DNA of 45,190 nucleotides from Betaproteobacteria bacterium (GCA_028292435.1 JAQGMI010000071.1:1-45190); one strand, 5' to 3'. Numbered from the stretch's first letter, positions 33,505-42,788 are shown. The notes: generated by a model not told the origin, from the letters alone. Numbers and translations are program-made.

Positions 33505-33539
33505 ACCGATTGCACCATTCGGGCCGCGGCGTTTAACGT

Positions 33540-34433
33540 TTATAAACTCGCGCGCTGATCTTCCAGTACGCCGTAGCGCTCTTCGAGCGCCATGACTTCC
33601 GGCAGGCCCGCGATTTCCGTGAATTGCTTGAACGTCGCGACTTTGTCGCGCATATGCGCGATCGAGCCGGTGCGTTTCAGTTCACCCAGCAGATTCTGCA
33701 TCGCCGGGATCGCGGCCAGAATCACCCAGTTCGGATAAATCGCGATTCTGAAACCGAGCTTGCCCAATTCGTCCGCTGGCAGGTCGGGCGTCTTGCCGCT
33801 CGCCGCCATGTTGTAGAGCAGCGGCACGCCTTTGAAGTGTTTGGACACGCGTTCGACTTCGGCGCGGCCGACCGGCGCTTCGATGAATAAGACGTCGGCC
33901 CCTGCTTCGCGGTACCGTTCGCCGCGCTCGAGCGCCGCGTCGAGTCCTTCAATCGCAATTGCGTCGGTGCGCGTGATGATCACGAAATCTGGATCGCGCC
34001 GCGCGTCGCACGCGGCTTTTATCTTCGCCACCATCTCCGCCGTCGGAATCACGCGCTTGCCGGCGAGGTGCCCGCAGCGTTTCGGCCAGCTCTGGTCTTC
34101 GATATGCACGCCGGCGACGCCGGCTTTTTCGTAATCGCGGATCGTGCGGCGCGTGTTGATCGGATTGCCGTAACCGGTGTCGGCGTCGGCGACGACCGGC
34201 AGCTCGCATGCATCGACGATGCGGCTCGCGTTGTCGATCATCTCGCTTGCGGTCAGCAAGCCGACGTCCGGCATGCCCAGACGCGTGATGCTCGTGCCGA
34301 ACCCTGTCATGTAAGCGACATCGAAGCCGGCGAGTTTGACGAGCCGTGCTGCAAGCCCGTCAGCGACACCGGGCGCGACGACGCAGCCGGGGCCTGAAAG
34401 AAGTTTACGCAATTTGGTGGTTACTTTTTCCAT
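33540..34433 (-). CDS. isocitrate-lyase/PEP-mutase-superfamily lyase
   Basis: The 297-residue protein is an alpha/beta barrel of the 2-methylisocitrate-lyase/oxaloacetate-decarboxylase class. ADADTGYGN (82-90) gives the Mg-binding Asp residues, IEDQSWPKRCGH (111-122) the flexible catalytic loop with Cys120, and FIEAP the next strand. KRCGH is seen in methylisocitrate and 2,3-dimethylmalate lyases, which split a C-C bond of a substituted malate to pyruvate or glyoxylate plus an acid. Oxaloacetate decarboxylase is the alternative. The nearby LeuCD-type hydro-lyase could make a substrate for it. Downstream of a decayed Bug receptor in a minus-strand run. Confidence 0.85.
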   Translation of the reverse strand: MEKVTTKLRKLLSGPGCVVAPGVADGLAARLVKLAGFDVAYMTGFGTSITRLGMPDVGLLTASEMIDNASRIVDACELPVVADADTGYGNPINTRRTIRDYEKAGVAGVHIEDQSWPKRCGHLAGKRVIPTAEMVAKIKAACDARRDPDFVIITRTDAIAIEGLDAALERGERYREAGADVLFIEAPVGRAEVERVSKHFKGVPLLYNMAASGKTPDLPADELGKLGFRIAIYPNWVILAAIPAMQNLLGELKRTGSIAHMRDKVATFKQFTEIAGLPEVMALEERYGVLEDQRASL

Positions 34434-34454
34434 ATAGGTCTTCCCAAAGATAAG

Positions 34455-34672
34455 TTATTCGATTCTGACACCGGCGGCGGCGCCGACCTTTTTCCATTTG
34501 TCGAGGTCGGCGCGGATGAAGTCGCCGAACTCGCGCACCGAGCGCTCCTGCGGATCGGCGCCGAGACTCTGAAACTTTTCTTTGACGTTGGTCGAGCGCA
34601 GCCCTTCACGATATCGGCGTAGTTATCGACGACGACGGTCTGGCCGAGCGATTCGGTCAATGCCGGGAGTTG
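34455..34672 (-). pseudogene. decayed Bug-family receptor (internal deletion plus frameshift)
   Basis: On the minus strand LTESLGQTVVVDN, from the N-terminal half of a Bug receptor, is joined directly to YADIVKG, which belongs to the C-terminal half. About 190 residues between are lost. A one-base shift then follows: the next frame reads LRSTNVKEKFQSLGADPQER and runs to a typical C-terminal helix DFIRADLDKWKKVGAAAG before TAA at 34455-34457. The signal peptide is missing too. It lies 15 bases downstream of the intact receptor at 34688. It is probably the remnant of a second receptor once paired with the lyase. This accounts for most of the 254-base gap here. Confidence 0.85.
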
Positions 34673-34687
34673 CGATTATGACCGCGT

Positions 34688-35653
34688 TCAGTCCGGCTTC
34701 GCGCCGGAGTCGCGCACAACCTTGCCCCACTTGGCGTTTTCAGCCTTGATGAAGGCGGCAAATTCTTCCGGCGTGTTGCCGGCGGATTCGGCGCCCTGTG
34801 CAGCGAGCTTCGCGCGCGTCTCGGCAGTCGCCAGCGTTTTTGCGATGGTGGCGTGAATCTTCAGGATCACTTCACGCGGTGTGCCGCGCGGCGCGAACAA
34901 CCCGTACCAGGTGTCGGCGCTGTAGCCGGGCAGTGTTTCGGAAATCGCGGGCACGTCGGGCATCACGCTCGAGCGCTTGATGGAGGTGACACCCAGCGCG
35001 CGCAGCTTGCCCGCCTTGATCTGCGGCAGCGTTGGCAGCAGGCCGTCGAACATGAGATCGGCTTCGTTCGCGAGCACCGCGACGCGTCCCGGCGTGCTGC
35101 CTTTGTAAACGATGTGCGTCATGCGAATGCCGGCCATGCTTTCAAACAGCGCCGTGCCCAGATGAACGGCTGAGCCCATTCCCGACGACGCGTAGTTGAT
35201 AGCGGCCGGTTTCGCCTTCGCCAGCGCGATCAGGTCGGAAATCGTTTTCGGCGCGAACGATGGGTGAACGATCACGACCGAAGTGCCGGTCGCAATTTGC
35301 GTGATCGGCACCAGATCGCGCTCGGCATTGAACGGCAATTTGGAGCCGAATAATGCGGGATTGATGACGACGTTGCCGGTCGAGGCGGATGCGAGCGTAT
35401 AGCCGTCGGGTGTGGCCTTGGCGACGAGATCGGTGCCGATGATGCCGTTTGCACCGGGACGATTGTCGACCACGACCTGCTGGCCGAACGCCGCGGCAAG
35501 CGCATCGGCGGCAAGGCGGCCTAGCGTGTCGCCGGTCCCGCCGGCGGCGAGCGGCACGATAATGCGGATCGGTTTGTTCGGGTAAGTCTGCGCCGCGGCG
35601 ATGCTCGCGCTCATCAGCAACGCAATGGCGGCATGCGCTTGCGCTGCAGTCAC
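34688..35653 (-). CDS. Bug/TctC-family periplasmic solute-binding receptor
   Basis: The GTG at 35653 overlaps the MmgE/PrpD stop (GTGA) and gives 321 residues; the next Met would remove most of the signal peptide. The signal peptide (to IAAAQ) precedes TYPNKPIRIIVPLAAGGTGD with the ligand loop, GQQVVVDNRPGANGIIGTD and the C-terminal FAAFIKAENAKWGKVVRDSG. A full, canonical member, exported to bind a carboxylate in the periplasm. Coupled translation with the enzyme at 35650 is the same arrangement as at 18959, with the order reversed. Confidence 0.92.
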   Translation of the reverse strand: MTAAQAHAAIALLMSASIAAAQTYPNKPIRIIVPLAAGGTGDTLGRLAADALAAAFGQQVVVDNRPGANGIIGTDLVAKATPDGYTLASASTGNVVINPALFGSKLPFNAERDLVPITQIATGTSVVIVHPSFAPKTISDLIALAKAKPAAINYASSGMGSAVHLGTALFESMAGIRMTHIVYKGSTPGRVAVLANEADLMFDGLLPTLPQIKAGKLRALGVTSIKRSSVMPDVPAISETLPGYSADTWYGLFAPRGTPREVILKIHATIAKTLATAETRAKLAAQGAESAGNTPEEFAAFIKAENAKWGKVVRDSGAKPD

Positions 35654-36984
35654 GTTGCCGCCGCCGTGCGGGCAAGCTCGGCGACATCTTTGAGTTCGCC
35701 GATGCGCCAGACGAGTGCGATTAATGCGTCCGCCTGTGCTGCAGGCAGCACGCCGTCAGCAAGGCCCCGGAGCTTCGTTTCAAGATCGCGATCGCTCATC
35801 GGGTTCTCGGCGCTGCCGATGACGCGGTCGATGCGTTTCTCGAGCACCGTGCCGTTCTTGAGCGTGATGGTAACGCGCGCGGCGATTTCCGGGAGCCTCG
35901 CATCGGCGCTCGCCGTTGTTTTTCCGCGCAGCGCAAGCACTGCGGGCGCATTAACGCGCTCGTCGCTGTATTGATGTTCGCCGGCGGCGCCATCGACGAG
36001 CGATACCGCCGCAGAATGGTAGATGCTCCATTTCGATTTGAGCCCGTTGGGCGGCGACTTGATCCCGGTGAGTTCGAGCGCGCGCGGGTTTACCGTGAGC
36101 GCGATGCAAGCGATTTCCGCAGGATTGATGCGGTGTTCGTTGTGCAACTGAATGCACGCATCGATGACCGGGTGCGCGACGACGCCGCACGCATACGGCT
36201 TGTAGCTGTTCGCAAGGATTTCATAGGTCTCGCCGAGTCCGGCGGTGAGCGCGGCAAGATCGCGCTCAGGAGCGAGCACATTCGCGAACCCGTGCTGACC
36301 TTCAAGACTCGATTCCGCCGCCGTGAAGCCTTGCTGCGCGAGCAGCGCGGCCAGCAGTCCGTTCTGCGCGGCGCGGCCGTGGATGAACGCCTTGGTCATG
36401 GTGCCCGCCATTTCACGGGTGCCGGCCGCCTGCGCGCAGGCGATGCCGAGTGCGTGGGTCGTCGCGTTTTCATCGAGACCGAGCACGCGCGTAACCGCCG
36501 CGGCAGCGCCGAACACGCCGGCGGTGCCGGTGATGTACCAATGCGAGTTGTGCGCGAACCAGATCGCGTTCGCGATCCGGCATTCGATTTCGACGCCGAC
36601 AATGAACGCCTGGATAAAATCCCGGCCATCGATTGGCTGGCGCTGCGCAACCGCCATCAACGCCGAGGCGACGGGCACGCTCGGATGCAAAAGTGTCCGC
36701 AAATGCGTGTCGTCGAAATCAAGCACGTGCGCGGATAAACCGTTGATGAGCGCGGCGTTGAGCGCGTCCGTGCGTTCGCGTCGGCCGAGCACGGTGCATT
36801 GATTGCCGGCGCCGAATGGGGCGAGTGCAGCGAGCGCCTTGTCGACCGCCGGATGCCGCGAGCCGCCGACCGCACAGCCAAGCCAGTTGAGAATCGAACG
36901 CGTGGCTTCGTGCCGGGCCGCCGCGGGGATTTTTTCCAGTGTCTCGGTCACCGCATAGCGCGCGAGCGTGCGCGCCGCCGTCAT
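35650..36984 (-). CDS. MmgE/PrpD-family protein
   Basis: The ATG at 36984 gives 444 residues (MTAARTLARYAVTETLEKIP); longer frames upstream run into the neighbouring receptor gene. RSILNWLGCAVGGSRHPAVD near 32, HVLDFDDTHLRTLLHPSVPV near 84 and the small C-terminal domain are the family marks. It is closely related to the protein at 17604, with identical DFDDTHLRT and similar spacing, so the two are likely paralogues. The family acts on polycarboxylates (2-methylcitrate dehydratase, epimerase, decarboxylase types). It lies between two Bug receptors (36998 and 34688) and is coupled to the second. Confidence 0.88.
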   Translation of the reverse strand: MTAARTLARYAVTETLEKIPAAARHEATRSILNWLGCAVGGSRHPAVDKALAALAPFGAGNQCTVLGRRERTDALNAALINGLSAHVLDFDDTHLRTLLHPSVPVASALMAVAQRQPIDGRDFIQAFIVGVEIECRIANAIWFAHNSHWYITGTAGVFGAAAAVTRVLGLDENATTHALGIACAQAAGTREMAGTMTKAFIHGRAAQNGLLAALLAQQGFTAAESSLEGQHGFANVLAPERDLAALTAGLGETYEILANSYKPYACGVVAHPVIDACIQLHNEHRINPAEIACIALTVNPRALELTGIKSPPNGLKSKWSIYHSAAVSLVDGAAGEHQYSDERVNAPAVLALRGKTTASADARLPEIAARVTITLKNGTVLEKRIDRVIGSAENPMSDRDLETKLRGLADGVLPAAQADALIALVWRIGELKDVAELARTAAAT

Positions 36985-36997
36985 TGCGCTTGCTGCC

Positions 36998-37960
36998 TCA
37001 GTCGGCACGTATGCCCGTGGCCTTGACGACTTTGCCCCACTTGGCGACTTCGGCCTTGATGTACTCGGCGAATTGCTGCGGTGAATTGGTCGACGCTTCA
37101 TAGCCGAGCGCCGCGATGCGCTCGAGAATATCGGGCGACTGCATGATTTTGATGAATTCGGCATGCAGCCGCGTAATGATGGGAGCCGCGGTTTTGGCCG
37201 GGGCGAGCGCGCCGTACCAGGTGTTCGCGTCATAGCCGGGCACGCCGCTTTCGGCGATGGTCGGAAGCTCAGGTGCTGCCGCCGTGCGCTTTAACGTGGT
37301 TACCGCGAGTCCGCGCAAGCGGTTGGATTTGATCTGCTGCAGCACCGACGGCGCCGTCGCAAAGCCGACCACTGTTTCGGCGCCGACCAGGCTCGTTACG
37401 GCCGGGCCGCCGCCTTTGTACGGAACGTGCGTGAGATTTACGCCGGCCATGCTTTTGAAAAGTTCAGCGGCGAGATGCGCGGAGCTGCCGCTGCCCGAGG
37501 ATGCGTAATTCAGCTTGCCCGGGCTTGCCTTGGCGAGCGCGATCAATTCCTGAACTGACTTGGCCGCGACCGACGGATGCACGACGAGAATATTCGGCGT
37601 CGAAGCGAGCAGCGTGATCGGCGCAAAATCGCGCACGACGTCGTAACCGGGCTTCGAGTAGAGCGTCATGTTGATCGCATGCGCGACGTTGCCCATCGTC
37701 AGCGTGTAGCCGTCGGGCACGGAGTGAGCGCCGATCTCCGCGCCGATGTTGGCGCCGGCGCCCGGCCGGTTGTCGAGCACCATCGTCTGGCCGAGAGATT
37801 CGCCGAGCTTCTGGCTGACGATGCGCGCCAGCGTGTCAGTGCCGCCGCCCGGAGGAAACGGCAGGATAAAGCGAACCGGTTTGGACGGATAGTTTTGCGC
37901 GAACGCAGCGCCGCTGAGCGCGGCGCCGAGAATCAAACTTAACGCGACGCCGCGGATCAT
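36998..37960 (-). CDS. Bug/TctC-family periplasmic solute-binding receptor
   Basis: The product is 320 residues. The signal peptide MIRGVALSLILGAALSGAAF is followed by AQNYPSKPVRFILPFPPGGG, with the classic PPGGG ligand loop. GQTMVLDNRPGAGANIGAE is the second block and FAEYIKAEVAKWGKVVKAT the end. It is canonical in all family features. It starts 6 bases after the stop of the MmgE/PrpD gene at 37967 and is 13 bases from the next MmgE/PrpD gene, so one transcript would carry receptor and enzyme alternately. Periplasmic carboxylate capture is the expected role; no permease is in the window. Confidence 0.92.
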   Translation of the reverse strand: MIRGVALSLILGAALSGAAFAQNYPSKPVRFILPFPPGGGTDTLARIVSQKLGESLGQTMVLDNRPGAGANIGAEIGAHSVPDGYTLTMGNVAHAINMTLYSKPGYDVVRDFAPITLLASTPNILVVHPSVAAKSVQELIALAKASPGKLNYASSGSGSSAHLAAELFKSMAGVNLTHVPYKGGGPAVTSLVGAETVVGFATAPSVLQQIKSNRLRGLAVTTLKRTAAAPELPTIAESGVPGYDANTWYGALAPAKTAAPIITRLHAEFIKIMQSPDILERIAALGYEASTNSPQQFAEYIKAEVAKWGKVVKATGIRAD

Positions 37961-37966
37961 CGGCGC

Positions 37967-39328
37967 TTAGCCGGCGGCGCGCGCGCGCGGACGGGCGGTG
38001 AAATCGAACACGGTGTCAGGCCGCTGCTCGAGCGCCCACAACGTTGCGAGCAATTCGCGCGCGGGCGCGTCCCCGATAACGGGCATCGCGAGCTCCAGAA
38101 ATTTGTCGTTCACTTCGTCGTCAGTGAGCGGCATTTCCGGGTCGCCTTTGCGGAATGGCTGAAAATATGGATACAGCTTACCGTCGTTCAGTTCGACTTC
38201 GATCTGCGCAGCACGCTGGCCGGGATAACCTTTCGACAATACCGGATCGGCGACGACCTCGACTTTCGCGAGTACCGAGCGCACGTCCGGATCGAGCAAC
38301 CGCTCCGGCGCAAAAGCGACGAGCCGCACGCTGCCGTGCACGAGCGCATGCGCGACGACGTACTGGAGGCTGAACTTCGCCTGGTATTCGCCTTCCGGAT
38401 TCGCGTTGTCCGTGATGTCAGTACCGGCCTTGTAGGTCGCGATTTTCACGCGCTTGACGTCGCGCCAGGTGAAACCGTTGGTCTTCTGCAAATGCAGCAC
38501 GCCGTCGATCGGTGCGAACGTGTGGCCGCAGCAGCCGTGGTTTTTGAACGTGACGCGCGTGATGTGGTAATCGACGCCGAGGTCTTTCGTTGCTTTTGTC
38601 CAATCGGGATTCACGCTCATCGCGGCGCCGAAGCCCGATTCGCCCTCGAGCATATCGAGCGCGCCGGTCAGTCCCTTGGCGGCGCCCATCGCCGCCATCG
38701 CGCCGACGTCGGCGGCATGCCCGCCGTGCAGCGGCTTGGTCATCGCCTGCGACAAAAACGCCTGCTTCAGTCCGGACGCAAATGAACCGACGGTGCCGAG
38801 CGCATGCGCAATCTGATCGCGATTGCAGCGGAGGATGGTCGCGACTGCAGCGGCCGCGCCGAAAGCGCCGACCGTGCCGGTCGTGTGCCAGTATTTGTAA
38901 TGCGACGGCATCACCGCTTCGCCGATGCGCGTCGAGATTTCATAGCCGACGATCACGCCGCGCAAAAACAGTTCACCCGATGCGCCGGTCGATTGCGCGG
39001 CAGCGAGCGCGGCGGAAATCACGGGGCTGCCCGGGTGATAGCCGGCGTCGCGATAGATATCGTCGAACTCGACGGAGTGCGAAGCTGCGCCGTTAATCAG
39101 TGCCGCGGTGCGTAACGTGGCGAGCCGGCCGGTCGCGAGCCGCGCTTTGCCGCGATCGAGATCTTCGGCGAGCGCCTGCTCGAGCACGGTTGCCGGCGTG
39201 ACGATACTGCCCGGCAGCAGTGCGGCATACCAGTCGATGACCGCGCGCTTGGCGTGATGAATGACGTTCGCGGAAAGCTTGGACGTTTGCTCTTTGACTG
39301 CATAGTCAGCAAGTTGATGGATCAGCAT
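37967..39328 (-). CDS. MmgE/PrpD-family protein (divergent type)
   Basis: The product is 453 residues. The ATG at 39328 follows AGGAGGAGTGCC, a strong SD. The family scaffold is clear (RAVIDWYAALLPGS near 29, SVEFDDIYRDAGYHPGSPVI near 81, HYKYWHTTGTVGAFGAAAAV near 122), but DFDDTH is replaced by EFDDIY. It forms a different subgroup from those at 17604 and 35650. Substrate and reaction are unknown; relatives dehydrate or epimerise polycarboxylates. Upstream is the fused acyl-CoA synthetase at 39363 (34-base gap), downstream a Bug receptor. Confidence 0.88.
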   Translation of the reverse strand: MLIHQLADYAVKEQTSKLSANVIHHAKRAVIDWYAALLPGSIVTPATVLEQALAEDLDRGKARLATGRLATLRTAALINGAASHSVEFDDIYRDAGYHPGSPVISAALAAAQSTGASGELFLRGVIVGYEISTRIGEAVMPSHYKYWHTTGTVGAFGAAAAVATILRCNRDQIAHALGTVGSFASGLKQAFLSQAMTKPLHGGHAADVGAMAAMGAAKGLTGALDMLEGESGFGAAMSVNPDWTKATKDLGVDYHITRVTFKNHGCCGHTFAPIDGVLHLQKTNGFTWRDVKRVKIATYKAGTDITDNANPEGEYQAKFSLQYVVAHALVHGSVRLVAFAPERLLDPDVRSVLAKVEVVADPVLSKGYPGQRAAQIEVELNDGKLYPYFQPFRKGDPEMPLTDDEVNDKFLELAMPVIGDAPARELLATLWALEQRPDTVFDFTARPRARAAG

Positions 39329-39362
39329 GGCACTCCTCCTAACAGCGGTGCTCGTTAAGTTC

Positions 39363-41450
39363 CTAATTGTCGCGGAACACGATCAGACCGTCCACCGCGA
39401 CCACGCCCTGACCTTCGGGCTTGACGATAAGCGGATTGATTTCGGCGTCTGCCACCGGACGCTCGTCGAGCGTCGCTAACTGCGACATGGCGACGACCGC
39501 CTGTGCGAGCGCTTCGCAGTCGCCGCGCGGCAGGCCGCGATAGCCGCGGATCAGGGCGAGGCCGCGCACTTCCTCGACCATCGCGCGCGCGGTGTCGACG
39601 CCGACGGGCGCCAGACGCAGCGCGATGTCTTTGTAAATTTCGGCCAGCACGCCGCCGGCGCCGAGCAGCACGACCGGCCCCACCTGCGGATCGCGGCGAA
39701 AGCCGAGGATCACTTCGGCGAGGCCTTTTTCCATGCGCTGCACGAGAATGCCGTCGATTTTCGCGGCGGGATGTTTCGCTTTGACGCGTTTCAGAATGTC
39801 GCCGGCCACAGCTTCCAGCGCCTTTGCATCGCCAATGTTGAGCACGACGCCGCCCGCGTCGGTCTTGTGCAGGATGTCCGGCGACAAAATCTTGGCGACG
39901 ACCGGAAAGCCGACGCCGGCATTCTCAGTGGGGTCTTTGATGACCGCCGTCTGCGCAGACGAAATGCCGAGCGCTGCGAATACTTTGCACGCATCGTATT
40001 CGTTGATCTGCTTGCCGGGCATGGTTTTCATGAGCGCCGCTGCGGCGGCGGCTTTTTTGGCATCCGTCGCGCCTGCAGCGAGCGGCGGCGTCCAGTCGCG
40101 CCAGGCGCGGATCGCGTCGGCGCACGATTCCGGCGTACGAAAGCCGGCGACGCCCGCGTTCGTCAATAAGCCCAACGATGTCTCGGCGTGCGGGGCGAGA
40201 AACGCCGCGAGCGGCTTGCCGCCGCGCTCAGCTTCGGCAATCGGCTCGATGGCGATTTGCGGATGCAGCGCCGCCGAACTGCCGACCACCGCGAGCACGA
40301 GATCAGCGTGATCGGAGGCGAGCAGCTCGCCCAACACCGCGCTGTAGATTTCTTTCTTCGCGCCGGCGAGCGTCAAGTCGGTCAAACGCGTGCGAGGAAT
40401 CGTGATTTTCTTCTGCGCGAGATTGTCGACGACGCGATCGGGTGGCGGCACCACGTCGACGCCAAAAGTGCCGAGCCGGTCGACGACCGCGGCAGCGCCG
40501 CCGCCGGTGGTGGTCAGCACGGCGACGCGATGGCGTTTTGCCGGTTTTTGCCCTGCGATCAATGCCGGCAGTTCGAACAGCGTCTCGAGCATTTCGACGC
40601 GCAGCATGCCGTGGGCGCGGAAATATTCGTCCGCGACTTCATCGGCGCCGGCAAGCGCGCCGGTATGCGATGCGGCGAGATCCTGGCCGATGTCCGAGCG
40701 GCCGAGCTTGTAAACGATGATCGGCTTATTCGCCGCGTACGCGCGGCGCGCCGCGTACGCGAGCCTGTCTGCATCGCGCAGCGTTTCGAGGAACAGCAGG
40801 ATGGCGCCGGTGTGCGGATCGTCGACCAGCATGTCGGTCAGCTCACCGACGCCGATGTCGGCTTCGTTGCCGACCGAAATCAATTTCGAAAAACCCGCGC
40901 CGCGCCCGAGTCCGCGCGAGAGCAAACCGCCCGTCATGCTGCCCGACTGCGAAACAATCGCGAACGGCCCGGGTTTGATGTGATCCATTTCGAGCACGGC
41001 GTTCACCGAAAGCGCGAGCGAAGGCCGGATGGACAGAATGCCGATGCAATTCGGGCCGAGCACGCGCACGCCGCCCTCGCGCGCGATTTTCATCACGGCT
41101 TCCTGCATGCGGCGGCCTTCGTCGCCGGTTTCGGCAAAGCCGTCGCTGTAGATCGTTGCGGTGACGACTTTCTTTTCAACGCATTGCTCGATCGCAGCCG
41201 CAACCGCGTCGCGCGGCACCATGATGAATGCGTGGTCGATCGGTTCAGGTACAGACATCAGATCCGGATAGGCTTTTTCACCGAAAATTTCGTCGCGGCC
41301 CGGGTTAACCGGAATGATGCGGCCGGTGTAACCGTGCTTGCGCAGGAAGCGCTGCGGGCGCGACGTATTTTTCTTCGGATCGCCTGACGCGCCGATGAGC
41401 GCGACGGTTTTGGGTTCGAAGATGGCTTGAGCGAGACGGGTGGTTGACAT
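39363..41450 (-). CDS. ADP-forming acyl-CoA synthetase, fused alpha-beta form (second copy)
   Basis: The ATG at 41450 (MSTTRLAQAIFEPKTVALIG) gives 695 residues; an in-frame extension upstream is translated repeat A3 and is not part of the protein. The CoA-binding domain (VALIGASGDPKKNTSRP near 16), ligase domains (IVSQSGSMTGGL near 165; SHTGALAGADE with His262 as phospho-His) and an ATP-grasp domain (LSPDILHKTDAGGV, DAEINPLIV) are in the same order as in the protein at 25067. It converts an organic acid to its CoA ester with ATP. It lies between an acyl-CoA dehydrogenase (41617) and an MmgE/PrpD gene. The substrate is unknown. Confidence 0.92.
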   Translation of the reverse strand: MSTTRLAQAIFEPKTVALIGASGDPKKNTSRPQRFLRKHGYTGRIIPVNPGRDEIFGEKAYPDLMSVPEPIDHAFIMVPRDAVAAAIEQCVEKKVVTATIYSDGFAETGDEGRRMQEAVMKIAREGGVRVLGPNCIGILSIRPSLALSVNAVLEMDHIKPGPFAIVSQSGSMTGGLLSRGLGRGAGFSKLISVGNEADIGVGELTDMLVDDPHTGAILLFLETLRDADRLAYAARRAYAANKPIIVYKLGRSDIGQDLAASHTGALAGADEVADEYFRAHGMLRVEMLETLFELPALIAGQKPAKRHRVAVLTTTGGGAAAVVDRLGTFGVDVVPPPDRVVDNLAQKKITIPRTRLTDLTLAGAKKEIYSAVLGELLASDHADLVLAVVGSSAALHPQIAIEPIAEAERGGKPLAAFLAPHAETSLGLLTNAGVAGFRTPESCADAIRAWRDWTPPLAAGATDAKKAAAAAALMKTMPGKQINEYDACKVFAALGISSAQTAVIKDPTENAGVGFPVVAKILSPDILHKTDAGGVVLNIGDAKALEAVAGDILKRVKAKHPAAKIDGILVQRMEKGLAEVILGFRRDPQVGPVVLLGAGGVLAEIYKDIALRLAPVGVDTARAMVEEVRGLALIRGYRGLPRGDCEALAQAVVAMSQLATLDERPVADAEINPLIVKPEGQGVVAVDGLIVFRDN

Positions 41451-41470
41451 GACTAAACCTTTAAATCTGT

Positions 41471-41600
41471 AACCGCAAAGGGCGCGAAGGACGCAAAGGA
41501 AAACCTCGAGATATGTTTCGTATTGCTTCAGCCATCGCAAATGCGACGCAATAGAAAAGTCAATTCCTTCATGGTTGAAACCTTCGCGTCCTTTGCGGTT
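41471..41600. repeat. paired inverted repeat A3 (9-bp unit family)
   Basis: The left arm (41471-41501) holds AACC then three 9-base units: GCAAAGGGC, GCGAAGGAC and GCAAAGGAA. The right arm (41581-41600) is the inverse of AACCGCAAAGGACGCGAAGG, one mismatch to the left arm. Eighty bases lie between. It fills the gap between the acyl-CoA dehydrogenase and the synthetase. Confidence 0.85.
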
Positions 41601-41616
41601 CGAGGTTTAACGCGTA

Positions 41617-42771
41617 TTAGGCTTTAGGCGGGCGCTGCGAGAACGAGCGCTCGAAAATGCCTTCAGCGATGCGGTTCTTCAGAATCTCGATCGAGCCGCC
41701 GGCGATCATCCAGCCGCGGCATTTGCGGAAGCAATACTCGACAAGCGTTTCCTGCGTGTAACCCATGCCGCCCATGACCTGCATCGCTTCGTTGCAGATG
41801 TCGAAGCCGGCCTGATTGCAGAATGCTTTGGCGATCGCGGTATCGTCGGCCGATGGAATGCCGTCGACTGCGTTCGCGACCGCGCGATAGATCAGGAGCT
41901 GGCCGGCGTCGAGCTTGATTTTCATGTCGGCGAATTTCCACTGCAGGCCCTGGAATTCGCAGAGCGCGCGGCCGAACTGCTTGCGCTGCATCGACCATTG
42001 GCGCGCCAGCTCGTACGCATAGCGGCCGAACGCAAGCGAGCGCGCGGTGTTGCCGATGCGCTCGACGTTGAAGCCGGCGATCTGTTTCTTGAAGCCGCCT
42101 TCCTTGAGCATGACGTTCTCGGGGCCGACGTAGACATTGTCGAGATAGGTCTGCACCCAGTCTTCGCCGTTCAAGAACTTCGACGGCGCGCCCTGCTTGA
42201 ATCCTTCCGCGTCGCGCGGAATCAGCACGGAGCCGATGCCGCCGACGCCGGGGCTGAAACGCACGTAAGTCAGCATCACGTCCGCGTACGACGCGTGGGT
42301 CTGAAACACCTTCGTGCCATTGATGCGATAACCGGCGCCGTCGGGTTTGGCAGACGTCGTCAGATCGGTGACCGCGCTGCCCGCGTCGGGCTCGGTCATG
42401 CCGACCGTAATCACCGATTCGCCGGCGAGGATCGGCTTTAGATAGCGCTTTTTCTGGTCGGGCGTGCCGTATTCGGCGAGCACGCGGACCGGGCCGAAGT
42501 TGCCGGCCTGGATCACGTCGGCGCTGCGCGGACATACTTGAGCGACGGTTTCGATCGCGAGAATTGCGTCCATCAGCGTGCCGCCCTGCCCGCCGTCTTC
42601 CTCTTTCATTGCGATGCCCATCAGGCCTTGCGCGGCGATCAGCTTCGAGACATCCCACGGATGCTCTTCCTGGTGCGCCCGCGCGAGCGCGCCGGCCGCG
42701 AGATTTTTTTCGGCAAAACCACGCACCGAGTCGCAAAACATTTTTTGCTCGTCGCTTAAGGCGAAATCCAT
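41617..42771 (-). CDS. acyl-CoA dehydrogenase
   Basis: The 384-residue protein begins MDFALSDEQKMFCDSVRGFA, the common start of the family. VITVGMTEPDAGSAVTDLTT (near 125-145) binds FAD and substrate, and YRINGTKVFQTHASYADVML and QFGRALCEFQGLQWKFADMK follow. MIAGGSIEILKNRIAEGIFE ends the C-terminal domain. At the place of the common YEGTSEI the protein has IAGGSIEI, so the catalytic Glu must lie elsewhere, as in isovaleryl-type enzymes, or differ. It oxidises an acyl-CoA with electrons to ETF. It lies between a Bug receptor and an acid-CoA ligase, as in the 20-29 kb cluster. Confidence 0.9.
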   Translation of the reverse strand: MDFALSDEQKMFCDSVRGFAEKNLAAGALARAHQEEHPWDVSKLIAAQGLMGIAMKEEDGGQGGTLMDAILAIETVAQVCPRSADVIQAGNFGPVRVLAEYGTPDQKKRYLKPILAGESVITVGMTEPDAGSAVTDLTTSAKPDGAGYRINGTKVFQTHASYADVMLTYVRFSPGVGGIGSVLIPRDAEGFKQGAPSKFLNGEDWVQTYLDNVYVGPENVMLKEGGFKKQIAGFNVERIGNTARSLAFGRYAYELARQWSMQRKQFGRALCEFQGLQWKFADMKIKLDAGQLLIYRAVANAVDGIPSADDTAIAKAFCNQAGFDICNEAMQVMGGMGYTQETLVEYCFRKCRGWMIAGGSIEILKNRIAEGIFERSFSQRPPKA

Positions 42772-42788
42772 GGCTTGTTCCTTATCGT

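Noticed and set aside
34421..34660. An apparent 79-codon gene
   Set aside because: Its first part is a Bug fragment and the rest is out of frame; the true C-terminus continues in the neighbouring frame, so it is a pseudogene.
41451..41540. N-terminal extension of the synthetase at 39363
   Set aside because: The extra 30 codons are translated repeat A3 and match nothing in the family; the ATG at 41450 gives the normal start.
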